The notes beneath the pieces are model-generated. The model ran no database searches, was not told the DNA's origin, and was given only the letters and a program-made list of their open reading frames with translations. Below are positions 32,441 through 39,917 of a stretch of DNA of 39,917 nt, piece after piece; the first letter of the stretch is position 1, and every line of letters starts with the position of its first letter. The DNA comes from Oscillospiraceae bacterium (GTDB lineage Bacteria; Bacillota; Clostridia; Oscillospirales; Acutalibacteraceae): assembly GCA_022650455.1 (NCBI GenBank), contig JALCPO010000015.1, forward strand, positions 1-39,917. Direction: 5' to 3'. The position numbers and the translations under genes are program-made.

Positions 32441-32452
32441 CCTGCTCCCTCC

Positions 32453-32953
32453 TTATGCAAAAATTTCTTTTACCGATTTGCCGCGCCTTTTTGCGACCTG
32501 CTGCGCGTTGCGCAGCCTCGCCATGCCGTCCATCGTCGCGCGGACCACGTTGCATGGATTGTTGGAGCGAAGGGCCTTCGTGCGGATGTCGCGGATACCG
32601 GCGGCTTCCACCACCGCGCGGACCGGGCCGCCGGCAATGACTCCGGTGCCGGGGGCGGCGGGCTTGAGCAGGACCCTGCCGGCGCCGTAGGCGCCGATGA
32701 TCTCGTGCGGGATGGTGCTTCCGCGCAGGGAAACTTTCACGAGGTTCTTTTTCGCGTCTTCAATTCCCTTGCGGATCGCGTCCGGGACCTCGCCGGCCTT
32801 GCCGATTCCGAAACCGACCGTCCCGTTGCCGTCGCCGACGACGACAAGAGCCGCAAACTTAAAAATGCGGCCGCCCTTTACGGTTTTGGAAACGCGGTTG
32901 ATTGTGACCACATGTTCCTTGAGTTCCGTTGCTGTAGAGTCAAATCGAGCCAA
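32453..32953 (-). CDS. rpsE: 30S ribosomal protein S5
   Basis: 166 residues; dsRNA-binding N-terminal fold ([29 protein letters not shown]) and the S5 C-terminal segment with [12 protein letters not shown]. Decoding fidelity region of the body. Confidence 0.98.
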   Translation of the reverse strand: MARFDSTATELKEHVVTINRVSKTVKGGRIFKFAALVVVGDGNGTVGFGIGKAGEVPDAIRKGIEDAKKNLVKVSLRGSTIPHEIIGAYGAGRVLLKPAAPGTGVIAGGPVRAVVEAAGIRDIRTKALRSNNPCNVVRATMDGMARLRNAQQVAKRRGKSVKEIFA

Positions 32954-32971
32954 ATAATCTTCCTCCTTCTC

Positions 32972-33331
32972 TTAGAATTTGAGGCCGCCCTCGCGGGCGC
33001 CTTCGGCCAGCTCTTTGACGCGGCCGTGGTACACATAGCCGCCGCGGTCAAATACGACCTTCCCGATTCCTTTTTCCGCGGCACGCTTGGCGATCAGCTC
33101 TCCGACCTTGCGGGCCGCCTCTTTATTTCCGCCGTTGCCGGCAAACTCCTTGTCCAGCGAAGAAGCCGCTGCAAGCGTCACGCCCTTCGTGTCGTCGATA
33201 ATCTGGGCGTAAATGTTGCTGGCAGAGCGAAATACATCCAGGCGCGGGCACTCGCCCGTTCCTGAAATCTTGCCGCGCACGCGGACGTGGCGGTGCAATC
33301 TGGCCTGATTGGAACCGACCTTGTTCACCAT
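32972..33331 (-). CDS. rplR: 50S ribosomal protein L18
   Basis: 119 residues; 5S rRNA-binding. [18 protein letters not shown] and [24 protein letters not shown] at the C-terminus. The ATG at 33331 ([11 protein letters not shown]) follows GAGGAG; a longer start at 33349 is less likely. Confidence 0.97.
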   Translation of the reverse strand: MVNKVGSNQARLHRHVRVRGKISGTGECPRLDVFRSASNIYAQIIDDTKGVTLAAASSLDKEFAGNGGNKEAARKVGELIAKRAAEKGIGKVVFDRGGYVYHGRVKELAEGAREGGLKF

Positions 33332-33345
33332 ATGCGATTCACTCC

Positions 33346-33894
33346 TCACTTCTTGGCGCCTTTGCCGGCTTTGCCTTCCTTGCGGCGGACGTGTTCATCC
33401 ACATACTTGATCCCCTTGCCCTTGTACGGCTCCGGCGGGCGTTTCTCGCGGACTTCCGCGGCGAACTGCCCCACCTGCTGCTTATCCGGGCCGGAGATGA
33501 CGATCTTGTTTGCCGCCGGGCAGTCGATGGTGATGCCCTCGATTTCCGGAACCGTCACCGGGTGGGAAAAGCCGAGAGTCATCACGAGGTTTTTGCCCTG
33601 CTTCTGCGCGCGGTAGCCGACGCCGTTGACTTCAAGCTCCTTCCGGAACCCCTTGGTTACGCCGAGCACCATGTTGTGGATCAGCGAACGCGTCGTCCCG
33701 TGCAGGGATTTGTTTTCCTTCTCGTCGTCGGGGCGGATGACATGGACCTCGCTGCCTTCCACCGTAACACGCATGTTGCGGTGCACTTTCTGGATCAGCG
33801 TGCCCTTCGGCCCTTTGACCGTTACAACGCTGCCGTCAACCGATACGTTGACGCCGGCGGGAATTTCGATGGGTTTTCTCCCAATTCGCGACAT
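33346..33894 (-). CDS. rplF: 50S ribosomal protein L6
   Basis: 182 residues; [15 protein letters not shown], two duplicated domains, and the C-terminal [30 protein letters not shown] motif. Confidence 0.98.
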   Translation of the reverse strand: MSRIGRKPIEIPAGVNVSVDGSVVTVKGPKGTLIQKVHRNMRVTVEGSEVHVIRPDDEKENKSLHGTTRSLIHNMVLGVTKGFRKELEVNGVGYRAQKQGKNLVMTLGFSHPVTVPEIEGITIDCPAANKIVISGPDKQQVGQFAAEVREKRPPEPYKGKGIKYVDEHVRRKEGKAGKGAKK

Positions 33895-33912
33895 TGCTGC
33901 ACCCCCTCTTTT

Positions 33913-34311
33913 TTACCAGACGAACGCGAGGACTTCGCCGCCTACGTTTTCGCTGCGGGCCTGGCGATCCGTCATGATCCCTTTCGAGGTGGAAACAATC
34001 GCGATACCCAAGCCTTTCATGACCTTCGGAAGTTCTTCCGCGTTGCGATAGATGCGAAGGCCCGGTTTGGAAACCCTCTGCAGGCCGTTGATCGCCGCGG
34101 TTTTGCCCTCGTTGTATTTCAAATTCACTTTGATGATGCCCTGCTTGCCGTCCTTGACGACCGTAAAGCTTTTCAGGTACCCCTCGTCGACAAGAATCTG
34201 CACAATGGCTTTCTTCATGTTGGAAGCGGGGATCTCAACGGTATCATGCTTTGCGGAGCTCGCATTGCGGATGCGGGTGAGCAGATCGGCAATCGTATCT
34301 GTGATTTGCAT
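33913..34311 (-). CDS. rpsH: 30S ribosomal protein S8
   Basis: 132 residues; [28 protein letters not shown] and the C-terminal [13 protein letters not shown] segment with the conserved Ser/Thr-rich RNA-binding loop. S8 binds the spc mRNA in E. coli; whether that holds here is not visible. Confidence 0.97.
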   Translation of the reverse strand: MQITDTIADLLTRIRNASSAKHDTVEIPASNMKKAIVQILVDEGYLKSFTVVKDGKQGIIKVNLKYNEGKTAAINGLQRVSKPGLRIYRNAEELPKVMKGLGIAIVSTSKGIMTDRQARSENVGGEVLAFVW

Positions 34312-34335
34312 GCCGTTACCTCCTTTGCTAAGCCT

Positions 34336-34521
34336 TTACCAGCTTGCCTTTTTGACGCCCGGGATTTCGCCCTTGTAGGCAAGCTCCCGGAAACAGATCC
34401 GGCAGATGCCGAATTTGCGAAGGTAGGCATGCGGCCTGCCGCAGATTTTGCATCTGTTATATTCGCGCGTCGAGTATTTCGCCGGACGGCGCTGTTTAAC
34501 CTTCATTGAAGTTTTGGCCAC
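34336..34521 (-). CDS. rpsN: 30S ribosomal protein S14, type Z
   Basis: 61-residue zinc form with [20 protein letters not shown], two Cys-x2-Cys pairs. The short zinc type is usual in Gram-positives. Confidence 0.98.
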   Translation of the reverse strand: MAKTSMKVKQRRPAKYSTREYNRCKICGRPHAYLRKFGICRICFRELAYKGEIPGVKKASW

Positions 34522-34533
34522 AATAAACCCTCC

Positions 34534-35073
34534 TTATTTCGCAAACGGGGCGCCCAAAAGCTTTAAAAGCTCCCTGGATTCCTCGTCGGTTTTCGCGGTT
34601 GTCACAAAGCAAATGTCCATTCCGCGGACCTTGTCGACCTTGTCGTACTCGATCTCCGGAAAAATCAGCTGCTCCTTGACGCCCATATTGTAGTTGCCGC
34701 GCCCGTCGAACGAATTCGGGTTGATGCCGCGGAAATCACGCACGCGCGGAAGAGCGACGTTGAAAAAGCGGTCGATAAATTCATACATCCGGTCGCCGCG
34801 AAGGGTGACTTTCGCGCCGATCTTCATTCCGGCGCGGACCTTGAAGTTTGCCACGGACTTTTTCGCCGTGCAGATCATCGGCCGCTGGCCGGTAATAGTG
34901 GAAAGGTCGCCGATGACCGAATCGATCACCTTGGAGTTTTCCTTGGCGTCGCCCGCGCCCACGTTGATGACGATCTTTTCGAGCTTCGGGATCTGCATGA
35001 CGCTTTTATAGGAAAACTTCTTCATCAGGGCCGGTGCGGCTTCCTTCCGATAATACTCTTTCAGTCTTGCCAT
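34534..35073 (-). CDS. rplE: 50S ribosomal protein L5
   Basis: 179 residues from [16 protein letters not shown] at 35073; 5S rRNA-binding protein with [23 protein letters not shown] and [15 protein letters not shown]. Upstream in-frame ATGs lie inside the rplX tail and were not used. Confidence 0.97.
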   Translation of the reverse strand: MARLKEYYRKEAAPALMKKFSYKSVMQIPKLEKIVINVGAGDAKENSKVIDSVIGDLSTITGQRPMICTAKKSVANFKVRAGMKIGAKVTLRGDRMYEFIDRFFNVALPRVRDFRGINPNSFDGRGNYNMGVKEQLIFPEIEYDKVDKVRGMDICFVTTAKTDEESRELLKLLGAPFAK

Positions 35074-35084
35074 GTTTCTCCTCC

Positions 35085-35405
35085 TTACAGCGCTTCGCCG
35101 CATTTTTTGCAAATGCGTTCTTTCGTGCCGTCCGCATAGATCTTCCGGCCGACACGGGACGGTTTGCCGCAGTGGGGACAGACAATCTGGACCTTGCAGG
35201 CGTACATGGCGCCCTCGGCTTTCACGATGCCGCCCTCTTCGCCCGCTTTGCGGGGCTTCACATGCTTGGAAACCATGTTGATCCCCTCGACGATGACCTT
35301 GCCTTCCTTGGGGCTGACCTGAAGGACCTTGCCCTTTTTGCCGCGGTCCTTTCCGCTCAGGACAAGAACGGTGTCGCCTGTTTTCACATGAATTTTATTT
35401 TTCAT
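35085..35405 (-). CDS. rplX: 50S ribosomal protein L24 with zinc-ribbon tail
   Basis: 106 residues. KOW domain ([18 protein letters not shown]) then a C-terminal pair of CxxC motifs (CPHCGK ... CKKCGE) that probably bind zinc, seen in clostridial L24. Assembly initiator of the 50S subunit. Confidence 0.97.
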   Translation of the reverse strand: MKNKIHVKTGDTVLVLSGKDRGKKGKVLQVSPKEGKVIVEGINMVSKHVKPRKAGEEGGIVKAEGAMYACKVQIVCPHCGKPSRVGRKIYADGTKERICKKCGEAL

Positions 35406-35421
35406 CGCAGAGCACCTCCCA

Positions 35422-35790
35422 TCACAGCACTTCCGGGGCAAGGCTCAGAATCTTCACATAGTCCCTGTCGCGCAGTTCCCTGGCGACGGGGCCGAAGATG
35501 CGCGTACCCGTCGGGTTTTTGTCGTCCTTGATCAGTACGGCAGCGTTTTCGTCAAAACGGATGTAGGTCCCGTCCTCGCGCCGGACGCCCGAAGCGGTGC
35601 GCACGACAACCGCCTTGACCACGTCGCCTTTTTTCACGGTGCCGCCCGGCGCCGCTTTTTTGACCGATGCGACGATGACGTCGCCGATATTGGCATACCT
35701 TCTGCCCGTGCCGCCCAGGACGCGGATGCACATGAGCTGCTTCGCGCCGGTGTTGTCGGCAACGTTAAGGTAAGTCTGCTGTTGAATCAC
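35422..35790 (-). CDS. rplN: 50S ribosomal protein L14
   Basis: 122 residues; [29 protein letters not shown] and the end [13 protein letters not shown]. Contacts L19 and forms an intersubunit bridge. Confidence 0.98.
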   Translation of the reverse strand: MIQQQTYLNVADNTGAKQLMCIRVLGGTGRRYANIGDVIVASVKKAAPGGTVKKGDVVKAVVVRTASGVRREDGTYIRFDENAAVLIKDDKNPTGTRIFGPVARELRDRDYVKILSLAPEVL

Positions 35791-35820
35791 GGTGCGTTCC
35801 TCCTTTGCACGGGGCCAAGA

Positions 35821-36078
35821 CTACTTGGCCTTCTCCAAAATTTTGACGAGACGCCATCTCTTATCCTTGCTCAGGGGACGGGTCTCCATCACACGCACGC
35901 GATCGCCGATGGAGCATTCGTTGTTTGCGTCATGCGCTTTCAGCCTGACGGTGCGCTTCACGATCTTTTTGTAAAGCGGGTGTTTGACCCGGTCTTCCAC
36001 AGCGACCACGATGGTTTTGTCCATCTTGTCGCTGACAACTTTGCCGATTTCGGTTTTTCTGATATTTCTGTCGCTCAC
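35821..36078 (-). CDS. rpsQ: 30S ribosomal protein S17
   Basis: 85 residues; [21 protein letters not shown] and [21 protein letters not shown], an OB-fold primary 16S binder. Confidence 0.97.
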   Translation of the reverse strand: MSDRNIRKTEIGKVVSDKMDKTIVVAVEDRVKHPLYKKIVKRTVRLKAHDANNECSIGDRVRVMETRPLSKDKRWRLVKILEKAK

Positions 36079-36096
36079 GGTGCATCCTCCCTTCCC

Positions 36097-36303
36097 TTAC
36101 GCTTCGGCGCTGTCTTTCAGCTCGTTTTCGCGCAACACGGTTTTAATGCGGGCGATGTCTTTCTTCACAGCCTGAATCCGCATCGGGTTGTCGAGCTGGT
36201 TAATGGTAAGCTGGAAGCGGAGGTTGAAAAGCTCGGCCTTTAGGTCCTTCAGCTTGCTTTCCAGTTCTTCCGTGCTCAATTCTCTGACTTCTGAAGGCTT
36301 CAT
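36097..36303 (-). CDS. rpmC: 50S ribosomal protein L29
   Basis: 68 residues, two-helix protein: [20 protein letters not shown] and the conserved Asn-Pro-Met-Arg turn. Near the exit tunnel with L23. Start overlaps the rplP stop by four bases. Confidence 0.97.
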   Translation of the reverse strand: MKPSEVRELSTEELESKLKDLKAELFNLRFQLTINQLDNPMRIQAVKKDIARIKTVLRENELKDSAEA

Positions 36304-36713
36304 GACTGCTCACCGTCCGTTTCTTCCTTGGTAACGATTTTGCACCGGATCGGCAGCTTGTTCGAAGCGAGGCGGAGCGCCTCTTTCGCGGTCTCCTCGG
36401 GGATACCGCCCATCTCGAACATCACGCGGCCCGGCTTCACCACGGCGACCCAGTACTCGGGCGCGCCTTTTCCGGAGCCCATGCGGACTTCGGCGGGTTT
36501 TTTGGTAACCGGCTTATCCGGGAAAATCTTGATCCAGACCTGGCCGAACCTCTTGGTATAGCGGGTCATGGCGACACGCGCGGCCTCGATCCATGCCGGT
36601 TCCAGCGCCTGAAGCCCGTATTCGCCGTAATCCACTTTATTGCCGCGCAAGCACTTTCCCGTCATGCGCCCGCGCTGCACTTTGCGGTATTTCACGCGTT
36701 TTGGCATCAGCAT
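36300..36713 (-). CDS. rplP: 50S ribosomal protein L16
   Basis: 137 residues; [17 protein letters not shown] (compare MLQPKR in other bacteria, which favours this start over the second ATG), and [20 protein letters not shown]-like core. Stop/start overlaps with rpsC (1 base) and rpmC (4 bases). Confidence 0.97.
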   Translation of the reverse strand: MLMPKRVKYRKVQRGRMTGKCLRGNKVDYGEYGLQALEPAWIEAARVAMTRYTKRFGQVWIKIFPDKPVTKKPAEVRMGSGKGAPEYWVAVVKPGRVMFEMGGIPEETAKEALRLASNKLPIRCKIVTKEETDGEQS

Positions 36714-37399
36714 TACCTGCCGCCTCCTTCCTTACGGGTCTGTGGACGGACCTGAGGCCGTCTGCGGTTGTCCTGAAGGATTTCGCCCCTGTAGATCCAG
36801 ACCTTCACGCCGATGCGGCCGTACGTGGTCGCGGCTTCGGCAAACCCGTAGTCGATGTCGGCGCGGATGGTCTGAAGAGGGATGGTCCCGTCGTGGTACT
36901 GCTCGCGCCGCGCGATCTCCGCGCCGCCCAGGCGGCCGGAAACCTGCGTCTTGATTCCTTTCACGCCCATTCTCATGGCGCGGCCGATGCACTGCTTCAT
37001 GGCACGGCGGAAGGAAATCCTCTTTTCAAGCTGCTGCGCAATATTCTCGGCGACAAGCTGCGCGTTCACATCCGGGCTTTTGACCTCGACGATGTTGATC
37101 GTGACCGGCTTGTTCAGGAATTTCTCGCACTGGACGCGCAGCTTCTCGATTTCGGAGCCGCCCTTGCCGATGACGATGCCCGGCTTGGCGCAGTGGATGT
37201 GGATACGCACCTTCGAAGCGTCGCGTTCGATTTCGATCTGCGGGACACCGGCCGATGCAAGGCGCTTGAAAAGCATCTTGCGAAGGTTGTAGTCCTCGAC
37301 GAGCGTGTCGCCGAAAACGTTGTCTTTCGCAAACCAGCGGGAGTCCCAATCTTTAATAACGCCCACACGGAAACCGTGCGGATTGACTTTCTGGCCCAT
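36713..37399 (-). CDS. rpsC: 30S ribosomal protein S3
   Basis: 228 residues; KH domain [15 protein letters not shown] ... [17 protein letters not shown] and the C-terminal [24 protein letters not shown] segment. Basic tail. Confidence 0.98.
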   Translation of the reverse strand: MGQKVNPHGFRVGVIKDWDSRWFAKDNVFGDTLVEDYNLRKMLFKRLASAGVPQIEIERDASKVRIHIHCAKPGIVIGKGGSEIEKLRVQCEKFLNKPVTINIVEVKSPDVNAQLVAENIAQQLEKRISFRRAMKQCIGRAMRMGVKGIKTQVSGRLGGAEIARREQYHDGTIPLQTIRADIDYGFAEAATTYGRIGVKVWIYRGEILQDNRRRPQVRPQTRKEGGGR

Positions 37400-37417
37400 A
37401 ATTTACCTCCTCTTCCC

Positions 37418-37765
37418 TTATTCCTTTTCTTTGAGCACCATGGTCACGTGCGACGTCCTCTTCAGGATGCGGAACGCGCGGCCCTGTGCTCGCGGACGAA
37501 TGCGTTTGAGGATCGGACCAGGGCATACGAAACACTGCGCGACGTAAAGCCTGGAAACGTCCATGTTATTGTTGTTTTCGGCATTGGCAACGGCCGACTT
37601 GAGCAGCTTGGTCAGCGGTTCGCCCGCGGCTTTCGGGGTGTTTTTCAGGATCGCCATCGCTACGTTTGCCGGTTTGTTGCGGATCAGGTCGAGCACGACG
37701 CCGACCTTTCGGGGGGAAATCCGGGCATATTTCAGATAAGCCCTGGCTTCCATGCTGTCTTCCAT
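37418..37765 (-). CDS. rplV: 50S ribosomal protein L22
   Basis: 115 residues from the ATG at 37765, with AAAGGAG eight bases upstream; a further ATG four codons in (MEARAYLK) aligns with most L22 N-termini and is the alternative. [16 protein letters not shown] and [20 protein letters not shown] are the tunnel-lining family motifs. Confidence 0.95.
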   Translation of the reverse strand: MEDSMEARAYLKYARISPRKVGVVLDLIRNKPANVAMAILKNTPKAAGEPLTKLLKSAVANAENNNNMDVSRLYVAQCFVCPGPILKRIRPRAQGRAFRILKRTSHVTMVLKEKE

Positions 37766-37786
37766 GCTATGCACTCCTTTCAGCCG

Positions 37787-38113
37787 TTATTTGCCGCCGG
37801 CAGCGGGGGCCGCCGCGGGCGCTGGAGCGGGCGACCCCGCGGGGGCCGTCGTCTTCGAACCGGAATGTCCGCGGAAAGTCCTCGTGGGCGCAAACTCGCC
37901 GAGCCGGTGGCCCACCATGTCTTCCGTAATATAAACGGGGACATGCTTGCGGCCGTCGTGAACCGCTATGGTATGGCCGACGAAATCCGGGAAGATGGTG
38001 GACGACCTGCTCCAGGTCTTGACGATCTTCTTCTCGCCGGCCTTGTTCATTTCCTGAATCCTCTTCAGCAGCACCGGCTGCACGTAAGGACCCTTCTTGA
38101 TGCTTCTTGACAT
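37787..38113 (-). CDS. rpsS: 30S ribosomal protein S19 with Pro/Ala-rich tail
   Basis: 108 residues, against about 92 usually. Core is normal: [51 protein letters not shown]. Residues from about 84 form a low-complexity tail of Ser, Pro and Ala ending in GGK. No frameshift is needed to explain it. The longer frame upstream overlaps rplB and is a shadow. Confidence 0.95.
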   Translation of the reverse strand: MSRSIKKGPYVQPVLLKRIQEMNKAGEKKIVKTWSRSSTIFPDFVGHTIAVHDGRKHVPVYITEDMVGHRLGEFAPTRTFRGHSGSKTTAPAGSPAPAPAAAPAAGGK

Positions 38114-38139
38114 AATCTGCAAGCTCCTTTCCGCACGCC

Positions 38140-38973
38140 TTATTTGCCGTTCCTGCGCTTGACGATGAAGCGGTCGGAGCGGTTGTGATGCGAACGCGTC
38201 TTGTAACCCAGAGTCGGCTTGCCCCACGGGGTAACCGGCCCGGGACGGCCCACGGGCGCCCGGCCTTCGCCGCCGCCGTGCGGGTGGTCGTTCGGGTTCA
38301 TGACGGAACCGCGGACGGTCGGCCGCCAGCCCATGTGGCGCTTGCGGCCCGCCTTGCCGATCTTCAGGTTCTCATGGTCGATGTTGCTGACCTGCCCGAT
38401 GGTCGCCATGCAGCCGATGGGCACGTTGCGCAGCTCGCCGGAAGGCAGGCGAAGCAGCGCGAGGCCGTTTTCCTTGGCCATAAGCTGCGCCATGATGCCG
38501 GCCGCGCGGGCCAGCTGGGCGCCTTTGCCCGGGTAAAGCTCCACGTTGTGGATGAACGTGCCGACCGGGATATTCTCGAGCGGCAGCGCGTTGCCGGGGC
38601 GGATGTCGGCACCCGCGCCCGAAACGACCGTGTCGCCGACTTTCAGCCCGTCCGGTGCGATGATATAGCTCTTGTCGCCGTCCTCATACTGCAGAAGGGC
38701 GATGAACGCGCTGCGGTTCGGGTCGTACTCAATGCTCGCCACTTTGGCGGGCGCATCGAACTTGCGCCGCTTGAAATCGATGAGACGGTATTTTTTACGG
38801 TTGCCGCCGCCGCGGTGGCGGACGGTGATGCGGCCGTAGCTGTTGCGGCCGGAATTTTTCTTCTTGGAATCCAGAAGGCTCTTTTCCGGCGCCTTTTTCG
38901 TCAGCCCGGTGTAGTCCATGGCGGACATGTTGCGCCGGGAAGCCGTGGTCGGCTTAAAATTGATAGTTGGCAT
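38140..38973 (-). CDS. rplB: 50S ribosomal protein L2
   Basis: 277 residues; peptidyl-transferase-centre protein with [16 protein letters not shown], and the conserved [20 protein letters not shown] loop containing the key histidine. 74 bases after rplW. Confidence 0.98.
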   Translation of the reverse strand: MPTINFKPTTASRRNMSAMDYTGLTKKAPEKSLLDSKKKNSGRNSYGRITVRHRGGGNRKKYRLIDFKRRKFDAPAKVASIEYDPNRSAFIALLQYEDGDKSYIIAPDGLKVGDTVVSGAGADIRPGNALPLENIPVGTFIHNVELYPGKGAQLARAAGIMAQLMAKENGLALLRLPSGELRNVPIGCMATIGQVSNIDHENLKIGKAGRKRHMGWRPTVRGSVMNPNDHPHGGGEGRAPVGRPGPVTPWGKPTLGYKTRSHHNRSDRFIVKRRNGK

Positions 38974-39047
38974 GTTTCACACTCCTCATGACGGCTTTGC
39001 GGGGAATTGCCGGTCCCCCATCCATGCTTCCGCGCGGAACGCGGAGA

Positions 39048-39338
39048 TTACATCATGCTCTCAAAAAACTCGATCGTCTTGCTGTCCGGCTTTAAGGTGA
39101 CAACCGCTTTTTTCCACGAACTGGTGTAGCCCTGGGTTTTGCCCTGGCGGCGAAGATGGCCGCGAACGTGCAGGGTGTTCACTTTGGCGACTTTCACGCC
39201 GAAAAGCTCTTCACAGGCTCTTGCGATGTCGATCTTCGTGGCGTCCTTCGCCACGGCAAAGGTGTATTTCTTTCCGCCGATGCCGGACATGCTCTTTTCC
39301 GAAATCACCGGGCGGAGAATAATATCCTGCGCTGCCAT
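39048..39338 (-). CDS. rplW: 50S ribosomal protein L23
   Basis: 96 residues; [32 protein letters not shown] and VNTLHVRGHLRRQGKTQGY, docking site for trigger factor and SRP. Overlaps the rplD stop by one base (TAATG). Confidence 0.97.
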   Translation of the reverse strand: MAAQDIILRPVISEKSMSGIGGKKYTFAVAKDATKIDIARACEELFGVKVAKVNTLHVRGHLRRQGKTQGYTSSWKKAVVTLKPDSKTIEFFESMM

Positions 39339-39917
39339 TACGCGTACACCTCCTCGATGCGGGAGACGGCTTCCTTCGCGACGATGAACCGGTCGGCGTT
39401 CAGGATGTCATACACGCTCAGGGTGTTGACCGCGGCCGTCTTGACGCCGGGGATGTTGGCCGCGGAAGCGGCCACCTTTTCGTCCGTCCGGGGAAGGACG
39501 ATGAGGGCTTTCTTTTCGGAGCCGAGCGCTTTGAGCATGGCGGCGATCTCCTTGGTCTTGTAGGCTTCCAGGGCGATCCGGTCCACAACCACCATCTCGC
39601 TGTCGAGCACCTTGCTCGACAGCGCCGACTTCATGGCGAGGCGCTTCACCTTTTTGTTCAGCGAGATGCGGTAGTCGCGCGGCTTGGGGGCGAACACGAC
39701 GCCGCCGTGCCGCCACTGCGGCGCGCGGATGGAGCCCTGCCTCGCATGGCCCGTTCCCTTCTGCCTCCACGGCTTTCTCCCGCCGCCGGAAACCTCCGAG
39801 CGGGTCAGCGCGGACTGCGTGCCCTGGCGCTGGTTGGCCAGGTAGGCGACGACCGCGTCGTGCATTGCCGACTGGTTCGGCTCAATTCCGAATACGGCTT
39901 CGGCCAGGTCCATCTTT
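39338..39917 (-). CDS. rplD: 50S ribosomal protein L4, N-terminus cut by the window
   Basis: At least 192 residues read to the window edge; the usual length is about 206, so some 15 residues are missing. Present: [56 protein letters not shown] (tunnel loop). The in-frame Met at 39913 is internal ([10 protein letters not shown]), not the start. Confidence 0.95.
   Translation of the reverse strand, partial: KMDLAEAVFGIEPNQSAMHDAVVAYLANQRQGTQSALTRSEVSGGGRKPWRQKGTGHARQGSIRAPQWRHGGVVFAPKPRDYRISLNKKVKRLAMKSALSSKVLDSEMVVVDRIALEAYKTKEIAAMLKALGSEKKALIVLPRTDEKVAASAANIPGVKTAAVNTLSVYDILNADRFIVAKEAVSRIEEVYA

Noticed and set aside
1-39917. CRISPR arrays, tRNA genes, insertion sequences or prophage genes
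   Set aside because: Looked for regular spaced repeats, tRNA cloverleaf ends and transposase or phage protein motifs; none seen.

Overview
The window reads as chromosome from a high-GC member of the Clostridia, probably an Oscillospirales/Ruminococcaceae-type Firmicute. This is inferred from the trpE-GD-C-F-B-A operon behind a tryptophan T-box, the Firmicute-type NiaR/niaX niacin module, DegV proteins, zinc-type S14, S4 and L36, the KOW protein between map and infA, and near-consensus sigma-A promoters (TTGACA-N17-TATAAT) in the intergenic gaps. No tRNA, rRNA, CRISPR array, IS element or prophage gene is visible.

Layout. 1-144: AT-richer edge sequence. 145-2848: an Nramp metal transporter, a DegV protein and a small membrane protein. 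2976-10444: the trp operon on the minus strand with its T-box leader and an unusually long, hairpin-rich spacer before trpE. 10523-11748: niaX and its repressor niaR, with an operator-like palindrome between them. 11931-13551: a promoter-to-terminator unit of about 500 nt with no good ORF (candidate structured RNA), a DUF1292 gene, a likely 6S RNA and a DUF3784-like membrane protein. 13860-14036: a small, strongly folded element with a promoter on each side. 14125-16699: serA and serC. 16934-22921: a plus-strand run of ydcF-like, pyrC, pyrF, pyrK, pyrD, a 51-residue Cys-rich protein, a phosphoglycerate-mutase-family protein and ruvX, most of them tightly coupled. 22976-25343: a B12-domain radical SAM protein and a second DegV. 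25516-39917: the S10-spc-alpha ribosomal protein supercluster on the minus strand, from rplQ back to a truncated rplD at the window edge.

How it works together. The trp operon makes tryptophan from chorismate. It is probably controlled by uncharged tRNA-Trp at the T-box and by feedback on TrpE. serC and serA supply serine, a co-substrate of TrpB. The pyr genes cover dihydroorotase, dihydroorotate dehydrogenase and OMP decarboxylase; pyrB and pyrE are not in the window. The ribosomal block also carries secY, adk, map, infA and rpoA in the usual order.

The parts least explained by known families are the RNA candidate at 11932-12433, the 13.9 kb element, the repeats before serA, the spacer before trpE and the Cys-rich small protein.
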